Of a stretch of DNA of 64,000 bases, positions 10,933 through 22,155 are shown piece after piece (position 1 is the first letter of the stretch; every line of letters starts with the position of its first letter). Origin of the DNA: Eudorina sp. 2006-703-Eu-15 (lineage: Eukaryota > Chlorophyta > Chlorophyceae > Chlamydomonadales > Volvocaceae); contig BDSI01000031.1 in the NCBI GenBank assembly GCA_003117195.1, positions 223,501-287,500 on the forward strand. Direction: 5' to 3'. The notes beneath the pieces are model-generated. The model was not told where the DNA came from. It ran no database searches and was given only the letters and a program-made list of their open reading frames with translations. The position numbers and the translations under genes are program-made.

Positions 10933-13900
10933 TTACATCGGGCCTGGAAAAGCTGCCAGCCTCTGCTGCAGCGCATGGATTTCGGAGAGCAGCTTGTCCG
11001 GATCGGACCAGAACATCGCCAGCGTCTTCCGTTCCATTCGCGCCAACTCCGTCGCCTGCATCGCCGTGAGCGACCAGTTCCCGCTGTGCACCATGTGGTG
11101 GCACAGGCTCCATGCATGATTGTAATCAGTCATGAACTCCCGCAGCGCCGCTGCGGATTCCGAGTCCCGCAGGACCGGCCAAGCCTGCTGCCCCTGCTGC
11201 GGCGGTTGCGGCGGATGCGATGATGCGATTTCCGCACTGCATGGCGTCGCCGACGCTGATGATTGCCGAAGCTTCGGCGCCGCCGAATCACCCGTCGCCT
11301 CCGCGTGGCTCGCGCACTGCGCTGGTAGCTGCTCCGGACATTGCGGCTGTGCAGTGTTGAGTCCCGCGAGCATGTCGTGCAGCTGTGCGTGGCAAGCCTC
11401 GCAGGGCGACATCAGGCCCTTCAACCCTCCCATGAGCCGTTCCAACTCCCTCTGCGTAGTGTTAATTTGTTGAACGGCTGCATCGAGGCGCTCTGTCAGC
11501 TCCAAAACTGGACGGCACGCCGTGTCCGAAGAATGTCCGGCTGTGAGGTCTGGCAGCGTCCTCTGCTGCCCCCGCCCAGTGGCACCGGTGCCGCTGCCTA
11601 TGTCGCCATGTACGCGCCCATCGCCAATCGCTCCGCCTACTGCTGTTGACGTGCGGCCAGAAGAGCCGGCTGCCGTTGCGGGGAATGGGTTTTTGCCGTC
11701 CTCAACCTTCGGTTCCTCCACTGCACATATGTCCAGCATCGGCAATGCCGCGCTGAGCGCTGGCTCGTCGCTCAGCGGCGCGTGCAGCCCAGCGTTGAGC
11801 AACTCCGCTCCTCTTGCCTCCGTGTCAGCGGTGACTGCCTTGAAGACCTTGATGAAATCCTCCATGTCGGCCGCCAGGGAGTCGAGCTCCTTGCGCGGCT
11901 CTCCGGTCAACGCATCCTGCCGGTCGATGTTGCTACGCTCCAGGGCCCTGAGTATCTGTGCAGGCACAAGGCGGGATATGAGCGGCAGTCGCGGGGGAGT
12001 TATACGACCTTTGGTACTCAACATCAGCACCAGCGTCTGCTTAAAAAATTGTTTCTCAACTACCGCACGACAGGCAAGTGCAGTAGCCCGTAAAGAAGCG
12101 CAGGAACGTTCTCATTAACACAGCCAACAGCGGCATACTGATATCGGGGCCGGAGGCGCGCATTGTTGGATGGGACGCTTTTGCAACTAGCACCCAGCGA
12201 GCCAGCCGGCGCGTAGATGCGTCTGTCCTTCTCGCCACACGCCCAGGTGGCAGCGTCCCTGTCACGAGGTCCTGCGCTGCGTGCTAGCTAGCCAATCCAT
12301 ACATAGCTGCCAACCAATCAGCGCCTTTTCGTCATTACAACGCCTTCGCGCTTAACCAACCTGCACGAACTCCACGTACGACCACGTCTCCATCAGGTTG
12401 CCCGCCAGGGTCGCCTTGACATCTGATAGCAGCTTCAACTGCACGCTGCGAAGGCTGATGATTTGCCGCTTGAGTCGCGTCGTGCCCGCCACGGCTACTT
12501 GGTCCAGAAGGCGTTGCCGCATCTGGCCGGTCAACAGGCTGCGAGGGCGCGTGACGGGTGCATTCATGAGCTTCCTTCGGCAGCGGCGGACGTGGCATTC
12601 AGGTCCCACAATGTTGGCCCGCTGCCGTACACGGATCGGGTTCGGCAGCAGGGCTTCACGAGGTGTACGCGCAACACAATAAACCGCACTGTGGAGTGTA
12701 CATCTGCAGGACAAACTATGTGACACCGTGTCCTCGGTCAGGGCAACGCCACCGTCAACGTACCTCTTCAGGCTGATCCCCAACAACTGGGCCTCATATT
12801 GGAGCTTTTTGGAGTTGGTTGCGTCCTGGTCGGCTTGTTGCCGTCTGGCTCCACAGGGCGGAGAGTCGGGAACTTCGCAGGCGCCTCCGCCACGACCTTG
12901 GCTGCCGCCGTCTTCCGCCATCTCCTCCAGCACCGCCGCCTGTCATTCGGCCAGGACGCAGACGCGTGCTAGAGTCAGGAGCTTAAGGAAAGCGGCAATA
13001 AATTCTTTTTAGGTGGTTGTTGTAAAAGCACGCTCTAGAAGCACGTGGTGAATTGGACCATAACCTGAAGCCCCACGCGACGCTTCTATCCACGACACCT
13101 TGTGTTGGACCTTCCGTACTTCGCAACCCAGATCGGATACTTCGCAACCCAGATCGAATATATCTTCCTAAAGTTCCTGAAGAATAGTAGTGAGGTTTGG
13201 TGTCTTTCGCAGATCTGAACCCATGTTGCATACACTTTGTCGAAGGTACGAGCGTCACGCAGCAACCATGCTTTTACCTGGCGCTGCAACCCCGCAAGCT
13301 CTGACTTCAATCGCTCCGTCTTATCTCGCACGACGCGATTGTCTATGCTTCTCTGAGCCGCCTGCTCCAGCAAACTGGCGTACTGCTCAGGCTCCAGGCC
13401 TGTCAGAGTGCGCGCGCAGTTGGGCGCGAATGGGTGCTCCGGCAGCTCGGCCGAACGCAGGTGAAGGCTCTCCAGTCTAACGTCGTCCGTAATGCTGTGG
13501 AGGGCCATGCGAGTCGGCATCGTTGAAAGGGTATTGAGCGGGTTCAACCCAGGTGGGCTAAGCAGAAATCCCGTTGAACGGGGTCAGTGCGTGCCCCAAA
13601 TGGCCAGGAGCCAGCTGGCTCGGCCCTCGGCCTTGTGCCTCGCTGTATCAGATCACAGAGCCTTCTGTCACCCTGTACTTCACACGTCAGCCGCACAGAT
13701 TATGAGCTGAAGCGCTAACACTTGATGGGATCTCCCAAAGTGATGTGGGCCTTCCAACGGGGCCCTCAAAAGTATCATGTCCATGGCCGACCACCCAAAT
13801 GTTACCGCACCTGTTAACTTCGGATATGCTCTTCCTAATAGTGTCCTGAAGCTCCACGAGCGGCTGCGTCAGGAGCAGCGAAGCCGGCAAGCTGCTGGCC

Positions 13901-14427
13901 GTTTCGCGCGACAAGTCCGCTGTTGCTTTGACCGCGAGGTTACAGGCGTCGTTCTCGCTCGTAGCAGCAGCGGCCGCCCGCTCCGCTGCGCGCTTAGATC
14001 GCCCATGGCCTTGCTCCAACTGCTTCAGTTGACCGCGGACCAAGTCTTGGCCTTCCGATAGAGCATCAACATGCGCCCGGCTGCGCACCAACTGCTCGTC
14101 GCGCTGCTTTACGAAACTGCCCAATCTGATAAGCTCCTTTATCGCTTCTTGAATCTCGGCGGGTTCATCTTGAAGCTTGGGATTATCGAGTCCGAACTGC
14201 ATCAGCTCCGCTATTTCACGATCGGCTCTGCCAGGGTCGTCCTCGTAAGTCGACTGGGCAGCTGCCAGCTCGGTGTCCTCCTTACTGACATAGTTGGCTT
14301 CGACCGTGAGGGCCGAGCTGAGGTGCTGAACCAAAGGGGTCTCGCAGAGACGGGAAATGCCGTCCTGGTTGACCGTCGCGCCATGCCCTGCGCCTTGCAG
14401 CAATTTAGTCAGCCTTCTGCCAGCCAT
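10933..14427 (-). CDS. Augmin subunit 3-like protein (HAUS3/AUG3), tandem copy A
   Basis: In other eukaryotes HAUS3/AUG3 is a coiled-coil subunit of augmin, which places gamma-tubulin on existing microtubules. Exons on the minus strand: 14427-13811, 13494-13278, 12939-12764, 12538-12361, 11955-10933, giving 736 residues with all phases closing. The family resemblance is at both ends. Near the start, a short Leu-rich stretch precedes VEANYVSKEDTELAAAQ, like the NVL-S-EL segment of HAUS3. At the very C-terminus, ARMERKTLAMFWSDPDKLL sits where known members have an ER-xx-F-x-PE-L motif. Between lie long Gln/Glu/Ala-rich helices and, near residue 540, a Ser/Gly/Pro-rich linker. Copy B directly upstream has the same five exons. 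The ATG at 14427 gives the better match to copy B; an in-frame start at 14472 is not an ATG. The HAUS3 assignment rests on pattern resemblance only. Confidence 0.6.
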
Positions 14428-15265
14428 GGATGCGCATCCGATATGAATAATTTGGTGCTCAGGTGAAAACAACCCGCTGTTCTTGGAATTTCTGCGTTGC
14501 CTTAGCCGACGGTTATGTTGGTTTGATCACGACACCCCGCAAGAACCAAGTCCCTAGTGCGTAAAAGATCCCCAGTAAAACCCAGATCGCCCCACGAAGG
14601 TCAAATGAAATGCCATTACGATCGGCATCTGCGTCGCAGCGTCGGTGTTCATCCTTGCCAGGCAGCGATGCACGCACGAAACCTTTGTACGTCTGGAGTT
14701 GCCTTACATAAGCATGCCCACAAGCATGCTGCGAATCCTGAGCCACTTAGACTGCTGGATGTGTGCGCGGTTCTTCCAGGCAGGTTCAGGCCCTAGCAAA
14801 CCACCTGTCCACCTCCCGCCATACTGATAACTTTCTGCTACCGCACGCTGAATACAGTTTTAACCACACGTCGAAGGAGGTACTATAAAGAAAACAGATC
14901 GACAGGGCGGACACGGAAGTCGGGCCGTCATAAAGCGCAGGGTCATAAAGCGCAGGCTGTGTATCTGAAAAGAATGCCGGTCGTGACAACTCTCAACCCC
15001 AACTCACAATTTTCAGAACCCAAATCAATACACCGTGTGATCACATGGATTGCAGTTTGGACAAGTCGCATGGCAGTGCGACCCGCTGGACACCGCTTTT
15101 TTGAAGTTAGGGCACCAAGTTGGGTGCGCAGCCAGCCGTCCATCACTGAACTTTCGTCGGGTATGCAAACGCTGCGGGCCCAGTCATGCACGTGCAAGGA
15201 CAGCCTCCGTCGCTAGAGCCAGATTCGCCCTGCCTCTCCGCTTCCGCCCTCCCTTCTCCTCTACC
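14428..15265. other. Intergenic region between the tandem augmin-3-like copies
   Basis: These 838 bp hold the 3' end of copy B and the 5' region of copy A, both on the minus strand. I see no repeats or extra exons. The spacing is normal for independent genes. Confidence 0.6.
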
Positions 15266-18200
15266 TTACTGCGAATTGAGCAGCGCGGCCAGCCTGTCGC
15301 GCAGCGCCTGCACGTCACACAGCAGCTGCTCGGGCGCATTCCAGAAGGCCGCCAACACACCGCGCTCAAGGCGAGACTGCTCTGATTGGCGCCGTTGGCT
15401 GTCCAGCAGCATGTTTTGGCGCGACACGAAGACCTGGATATCTGCCAGCACACGTTCCACGTCGACCTTAGTGCCCATCAACTCCACGTCAAAGGCCGGG
15501 TCACGCAGCACCGGCCACTTTGGCTTCTGTTGCGTCGCCGTCGCCCCGCCGGTCGCCGCTCGGAGCTCGCCACGCGCCGCAGCGGCCGCGCCGCCGCTGC
15601 TGCGCATGACAGACGAACTGGCTTGCTGCGCGCCGCGTTGCTGCTGTCCGGTTGTGTTGGATTGCTGCTGCTGCTGTTGCTGCTGCACCCCCGCTTCGCC
15701 GGCAAGCTGCTGCTGCTGCAGTTGGAGCTGCTGCGAGAGCGAGGTTTCCATGGGGCCCGCCAGCATCTGACGCATGTCCTCCAGACGCCGGCGCCCCTCG
15801 TTGACCAGCCGCGACAGCTGCCCCGATACTCGCTGCTGAACTTGCTCCTCCAAGCGCCCCATCAGCCCCAGCACCGCATCCAACCCTGCCGCCAGGTGCG
15901 ACACGGTCCTGTGGGCGGGGTCCGAAAGGACACTGTCCAAAAATGCGTTGCCGCCTGACGCCGGGCCAACACCGAAGCCGCTGCCAGCGCCGCCGCCCAT
16001 GCCCAGGCCGCCTCCGGCGCCGCGGGGTGAGGGCACAGCCTGCGGCCCGCCACCAGCACCGGCGGCCTCAGCCGCAGCCTGCGCTGCTAGCCCCGCCTCC
16101 CGCTGCTCGTTCAGCAGCTGCAGCCGCTGGCGCTGGGAATCAAGCAGTGTATAAGCTGCACAGAGTGCCGTGTCGCTGCCCAGCAGGGCCTGCGGGCCGC
16201 GATCCGTCGCCAGCAGCGCCTGCGCCTCTGCGCCGGCGGCCACGGCGCGGAACTCCTCCGCGTCAGACGCTGCCACACGCGCCGCGTCCTCCAGGTCCGC
16301 GCACACGTTGCCCAGGGCGATGTAGAGGTCCTGCAGGGAGCGCCGCTCCTCCGCCCGGATCATCTGGTGGAGGTCGGTAGCCAGGAGCCAGGGAGAGGGC
16401 TGTCACTAGGGGATCGTGCAGCTCACATGCCGGTTGGACGTGCAGGTCGGTCAGAGGAGTTGCCCCTGCCTACGAATCGTGGCAACGTGTGGCATGCACC
16501 GTTGGGCATGCTGGAGACACGGCGACACTGAGAATACGGCGCAGCTGGAAGGAAACCGGCGATACTGCATGGCTGGCCTGGAAGGACCAGGCGGCGCGAG
16601 GCTGAAGTAAAAGGAAGGCCTATCAAGCGGAAGCAGATTGGGCACCGTGAACCGACACCAGACGCGCCGGTCCCCGTCCCGGTCCCGGCCGTTTCGGTGC
16701 TGCACTTGGAACCTGTTGACTTCACTTCCCCATTTCTGCGCCCGCCCACCAAGCCAACCACCCCATGCACTCGGGCATTCCCCCACCCGCATCCTCATCC
16801 ACCAGCCTACCTGCACCACCTCTGTTCGAGACCATTGCTGCAGCAGCACCTCCAGCAACTGCCGCTGCAGCTGCGTCATGTAGCCGAGCTGCTGGTGGCG
16901 CAGCAGCCACAGCGCCCGCTTGACCTGTGCGGTGAAAACGGCGGCCAGCTGGTCCAGCAGGGTCTGCCGCTGCTCGCCGTCATGCAGGCTGCGCGCACGT
17001 CATGCGGGACAGGGCCAATCCCAGAAAGGGGAGGGCAAGGAAAAGGGAGGCACACATGAGTCATGGCGCAAAGCGGCTGTGTGGATAGACGCCCGAGTGT
17101 GTGTGCCTCGCTGTTGGGATGCCGACCCAAGGACGCATCAAGGAATGAAAGCCATCTGAGAGCGTCGGAAAGCAACGAACATCTGTGAACTCGTGACTGC
17201 TCCGTACGGCGTACGGGCTCAATGTCGCGGCAAGCAGAGGACGAACGGGTTACTAATACTTCTATGTAGTGACGTGCGGACGTGTTGCCCTGAGGTGGCC
17301 CGCTTGCAGGCCATGTGTTCAGGTTTGTGGCTGAGTGCTCTCGTCACCCTACCTTCCATGCCCTACCTTCCATGCAGGAATCTCACTTTGCACTGGACTT
17401 TTCGCCTTTGGCTGTACGACCTACCCTTTGAGCTGCTCCTCCAGCACCTCCGCCTCGACCCGCAGCCTGGCCTCCGCCTCTGGGTCGTGGCACTGCTCCC
17501 AGTCCCCGAAGACGCATGCAAGGCCGCTGGCGCCGCCGCCGGTGTCGTTTGCGAGGTGCTGGAGCAGCTCCACCTGCACGCGCACAGACACGCCGTGGGT
17601 GGGCTTCTCATTGAACACGCCGTGTCACTCGCATACACGCGCAGGGATGATTGACAAGCATCCACCCTAGGCCCGCGAATGACCCCCCCGCTCTCGCGTT
17701 TGCATTGCATCGTTTTTGTTTACTTCTCATTACATGCGCATTTTTCGATGTTTGGGGTAGCCAAGCACCCACAGTCAGCAAGCAAGCAACCTGCCTGCCT
17801 CTGCAGCCCCGCGAGTTGCGCCTGCAGCCGCTCCGTCCGATCACGGATCAAGCGCCCGCTGGTGCCGATGCGACCAGCCTCCGCCAGCACGGTTGCATAC
17901 TGCTCCGGCTCCAGGCCCGTGAGCATTCGCGTGCCGCTGGGCGCGAAGGGTGTATCCGGCATGGCGCCCTGGTTGGCCTGCTGCTCGGACAGGCGTCGGG
18001 CGAGCTCCGCGGGGCTGAGCTGCTCCTTGGCCCTGCGGCGCAGTGTTCCAATCGAGTCCAGTCCAGTCCAGCAAATGCGTCGCCCCGCGCACAGTCTCAA
18101 CACGAACAGCGCAACGCACGCACTGCGACCGGAACTAAAAGGCAAAGACAAGTGTGCCGCGCTTCAGAGGAATACGGAAACGACGCAACTCATGCGTCCC

Positions 18201-18955
18201 ACCCATGGCACCAAGTGTGACGGCCGAGGTCGCACTTGGCAAAGAGGACCAGCCGGAAGTACGGTCGGGTCATGTTGGGTCATGCACGTGACATGCCACC
18301 GGCGGGCCTCGCACCTGGAGATCTCCGCCGTGATGGCCTTCTCAAGCTCACGCAGCTCGTCCAGCGGGTGCGCTAGGAGTAGCCATCGCTCCGCGGACTT
18401 GTGCAGCAGCTCCTGCATGATGCGCGCACACTCTTGCACCGCCTGCCCCGTGCAGTTGTCGCCGGCGTTGCGGCTCGCGGCGGCGGCGGCGCGCTGCTCC
18501 ACCAAGCGGTTTGCGCGGTGGAGGCCCTGCTCCACCAGTTGCTGCTGCTGCCGGATTGCCTGGCAGTTGTCATTCAGAGTGGCCAGGTGCGCGCGCGTGC
18601 GCGCCAGGCTTGCATCCCCCTGACGGATGAGTTCCTCCTGCTTAACGATGGCCTCCACGGCCTCCCGCAGCTCCGGCTCGTCCGCGAGCTCGGCGGCAAA
18701 TAGCTCCGGGTTGCTCAACCGCAGCTCCAGCAGCTGCTGAAGCTCCTGGGCCGCCAGCTCAGGGTTACTCTCGTACATAGTCTGGACCTCTGCCAGCTCA
18801 GCATCCTCAGGGTTAACGTAGTTGTCTTCAATGGTCAAGACGTTTGCTAGGTGATGGATCAAGGGAATATGGCTGAGGTTCGCCAGGGCGTCGGCAGCGA
18901 GACCGTCTGCTTGGCCCGCAGCTTGCAGCAACGCCATGAGTGTGCAGTCTGTCAT
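15266..18955 (-). CDS. Augmin subunit 3-like protein (HAUS3/AUG3), tandem copy B
   Basis: Paralogue of copy A. Exons on the minus strand: 18955-18315, 18032-17795, 17573-17425, 16988-16811, 16363-15266, giving 767 residues. Every exon junction matches copy A in place and phase, and exon 4 is 178 nt in both. The N-terminal segment IEDNYVNPEDAELAEVQ and the C-terminal ERGVLAAFWNAPEQLL carry the resemblance to HAUS3/AUG3. The middle block LEPEQYATVLAEAG corresponds to LEPEQYASLLEQAA in copy A. Counted by eye, 23 of 59 residues encoded by exon 4 are identical, so the duplication is old. Copy B alone has a Gln-rich insertion (around 15650-15740) and a Gly-rich linker. To keep the frame, intron 2 must start with GC at 17794-17793, where copy A has GT. 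A plain GT donor four bases further on gives the wrong phase. Confidence 0.63.
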
Positions 18956-19883
18956 TTTATGATCGTATGTGTGGCCGCTATGACTGTTCTGAGCTAATGG
19001 CCCGAGTGTCTGTCGCGGCCCGCTTGCGCGTGGGAATTCGACCAGGCTATGTAACGTTGAATCATGATAAACTGTCAAAGTGTCTATTTTTCGCTTTGTA
19101 AGGAAGGATACAAGCTGCGCGACGTCCACCTGTCAATTGTTCGGTTTTACGCGTGTACGGGCAAGTTCCACGAAAACGATTTTCAACGTTGTCTTGCCCT
19201 TCATACCAGAATTATGACGCTACTTTCTATATGGACTTGCTCGCTGTGATCATATCTCTTGGAAGGAGGTTTTGTCGCTTTTGCTGCGCGTTTGATTGGC
19301 ATTTACAGAATACTTTTCAACATGGAAATCTTGCATTGTTGTTGACTTGATCTGCAATAACTCTTAGTTCATTGGGACCTAATTTCTGCACCAGAAGTCG
19401 CTGCGGGCTTGTGACCTTGCAGCGACTGAGGCTTGCTCGGGCGCGTTTGTGAAGGTGGGTTATCGCATATCCAAGTTCCATGTAGTTTGAGGCAGAGCAG
19501 GCAGGTGGCACACTCTGACTTTCCACCAACGGCTGGGTATGCATCAAAGTGGTGCGCTAAACCTGCTGCCCCTTGGACGGTGCTGGAAGGACATGAAGTT
19601 ACTGGGAGTTATTGTTGAGCGAGATTTCCTTGGAAAACACCGGCATCTCCAGTTTGCAACGTCAGCAAACCCCCCGGCCCCGTTCGACGGGATGAACCTT
19701 GTTTGTTTTCGCCTGCGTAACTGCTCGGGCTGCCGTAGCCACTCTTAATGTTGTGAAGCGAATACACTACAAGCTTGGGTCCGCAGTGGTTCTTTTCATC
19801 CGCTGCGATATTCGCGACGCAACGTTGCCGGGCCGCGCCCCTCCTGCCGGGCTCCCCCAATTTCGCTTGCAACACCAGGATCC
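18956..19883. other. Divergent intergenic region
   Basis: These 928 bp separate the start of augmin-3-like copy B (minus) from the start of the unknown plus-strand gene at 19884, so both promoters should lie here. Part of it (19080-19330) is more AT-rich than its surroundings. I recognise no specific regulatory motif. Confidence 0.5.
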
Positions 19884-22155
19884 ATGGCAATTGGCGCTCT
19901 TCGCGTTCCGGTTCGCATCGCCGATAACTACGTCCGCCCCGGTGAAGAAACGCGCCAATTTCCCAACTTCCCAGCCTACCTGACACTTGCGGACGTGCTC
20001 ACCGCCTTCCCCGACGGCCTCATCACGCACGAGAAGTTTTACTACAAGGGCTCTTTGTGGCGGGTGGTGAAGCGGCCAATGCCCAACGGGAACACGGCTT
20101 ACATGGCTGTCCTTGATGACGCGAGCGCGAACGGCAACGGCGCAGCGGCGGCCGGCGTCACGCCGGACACAGCGCAGCGCCTCCGCAGCGTACCTCTGGA
20201 CTCCTTTCACGACGGTCCCGACGTGCTCGGCGCCGATGTCGGCGAGATTCACCCGCGCCTCCATCGCGGCCTGTCCGGTCAGCACTCCTTCCACCACGCC
20301 CCTTCTGCGCCGCTCAGCTCCCATGCCTCGGCGCAGCGCGACCTCGCGCTTCCGCTGTCGGCGCTGTCCGGCCCGAACGGTGCGGCTGCGGCGATGCTGC
20401 GCGAGCGCAACGCCAGCTACTCTAGCATGGCGATGGTCGCGTCGCAGCCCTCGGGTGGCGTCTCCATGCCCATGATTGCCGGCTCCTTCTCCATGGCCTG
20501 CGGCAGCAATGGGTTCATGACGGACCTTCTGGCAGCCACGGAGAGCCCCATGCCCTTGGACCGCTACAAGGCCTTCATCCGCCTGTTCTCCATCCTCAGC
20601 CGCATGCGCGAAGCGCTGGGCCTGCCGCTGGCGACGCCGCGCGCCGCGGCCGAGGACGTGGCCGACCCCGCCTGGGAGTCGCCCGACGCGCAGGACCTGG
20701 TACGGCAGATGCTGATGGTGGGCGAGTGCCTCGCCAAGTTCGGCACCGCGGAGTTTGTCGACGGGCGCAACAACAGCAGCCGCGCGATCACCACCAAGGA
20801 CTACGCCAAGCTGCTGCGAATGTACCTGGAGGGCCAGGGCGCGGTCTTCCGCGACGATTTCATCGCGCGCCTGCCTCTGTCGCTGCAAGACGAGGCGCTG
20901 ACGGTGCGCACCCTGCTCCAGACGCGATGCGAGACCAACGACATGCTGTTCAACCAGCTCGTCAAGCACGTGGGCCAGGAGCCGACGGCGGGCGGCGCAA
21001 TGGTGATCAACAATTCGAGCGTGTCGGCCAACCCGACGAACCACATGCTCGCCGCGCCGCGCACGTTGGTCAACACGGTGTCGAACGCCTGGTCGAAGGC
21101 TGACGTGAAGAAGCGGACACAGCTGGGCGCGCTGGGGGCCGTGGCGGTCGTGGGGCTGTGGGTCCTGAAGCGCAAGCTCTTCGGCGGTGGTGGCGGCGGC
21201 GGGAGAGGGCGGCGCGGCGGCCGGGACGAATCGGAGTGGGGCGGCAGCAGCGGCCGGCGCAGCGGGTGAGTGCGTGAGAGCCATTCATTGGCAACATGTG
21301 GGACGAGTGTGCGGGCGTGCGGGCGCGAAGGCGCTTGAGTCGTACAGTTTACGCAGTAAATATGAACTTACAAACACCGGTAGCAATTAACACGAAGGCA
21401 GGGGGCATGGACGGCACAAAGAGCACTGGATAAGCGAACCGCCTGCTACTAGGGCGGCGTGCCTTAAATGGTGCCGAGCTTGCAAGTCGTGACCCACGGG
21501 TCGGTTGGTCTGGGTTCTGCGGGGCCAGCATGCAGCTTGGCATGGGTCATTGTACCAAAGAGCTTTAGAGGCGGCCCGCTTGGCCACATTGCGTCAGGAA
21601 CGTGCCAGCTCGTGTGTCTATCACCGCAGCTGCGCCGATGCATTCTGCACTTTATTCGCTAATGCACCGGGCATAAGACGACCCAGCAGCACTCGAAAGT
21701 TGGATGGCTTCACAACGCACTTTCGTCATATGGACCCAGCGTGTACTCTACTACCGGTTGTTGCTTTTGCTGTCCCCGCTTTGCGCGGTATCCTTGGTGG
21801 GTGCAGCCGGATCCGTGGGAGCGGAGACCTGTCGGCGCGGTTGCTGGACGAGCGCTCCTCGGCGGAGCGCATGGCGGTGCGATTTCTGTCCGCCTGCCAC
21901 GACGAGCTGCGGCGGGCGCAGCACAACGACCAGCTGTTGCGGAACGACTGGCGGCTCGGGCCGGTGCGGCTGGCGCTACCCGGCAGTGGGAGCGTCCCGT
22001 CGGGCTACGAGCCAGTGCAGATGTCGTACTGCTCCCTGAGTTCGTACATGAATGCGCTTGACGGCGGTGCGCCGTTCGCGCTGCCGTACAGCATGATGGA
22101 GCGGAGCCAGCCGGCGCGGGAGGCCGGGTCCGTCACGACTGCAGTGGCAGAGTGA
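19884..22155 (+). CDS. Unrecognised 576-residue protein with one membrane segment
   Basis: I do not recognise the family. Exon 1 is 19884-21265. It would stop at TGA 21267-21269, but a strong donor (CGG/GTGAGT) overlaps that stop, and an acceptor at 21804-21806 opens exon 2 (21807-22155) in the matching phase, giving 576 residues. Without splicing it is 461 residues. Residues 1-65 form a compact region including FPNFPAYLTLADVLTAFPDG. About 100-200 is Ser/Ala/His-rich. About 225-390 looks helical and well conserved in composition. Residues 414-428 (LGALGAVAVVGLWVL) are a likely membrane segment, followed by basic residues and a Gly/Arg-rich tail. Exon 2 adds about 115 residues, including ERMAVRFLSACHDELRRAQ. 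There is no signal peptide, so a tail- or mid-anchored membrane protein is the simplest reading. Codon usage is GC-rich, like that of its neighbours. Confidence 0.65.

Noticed and set aside
19767..21284. Minus-strand open frame of about 500 codons
   Set aside because: It is the antisense of the 19884 exon. High GC at third positions keeps the opposite strand open, and the plus-strand frame has the better residue composition, a membrane helix and a continuing exon.
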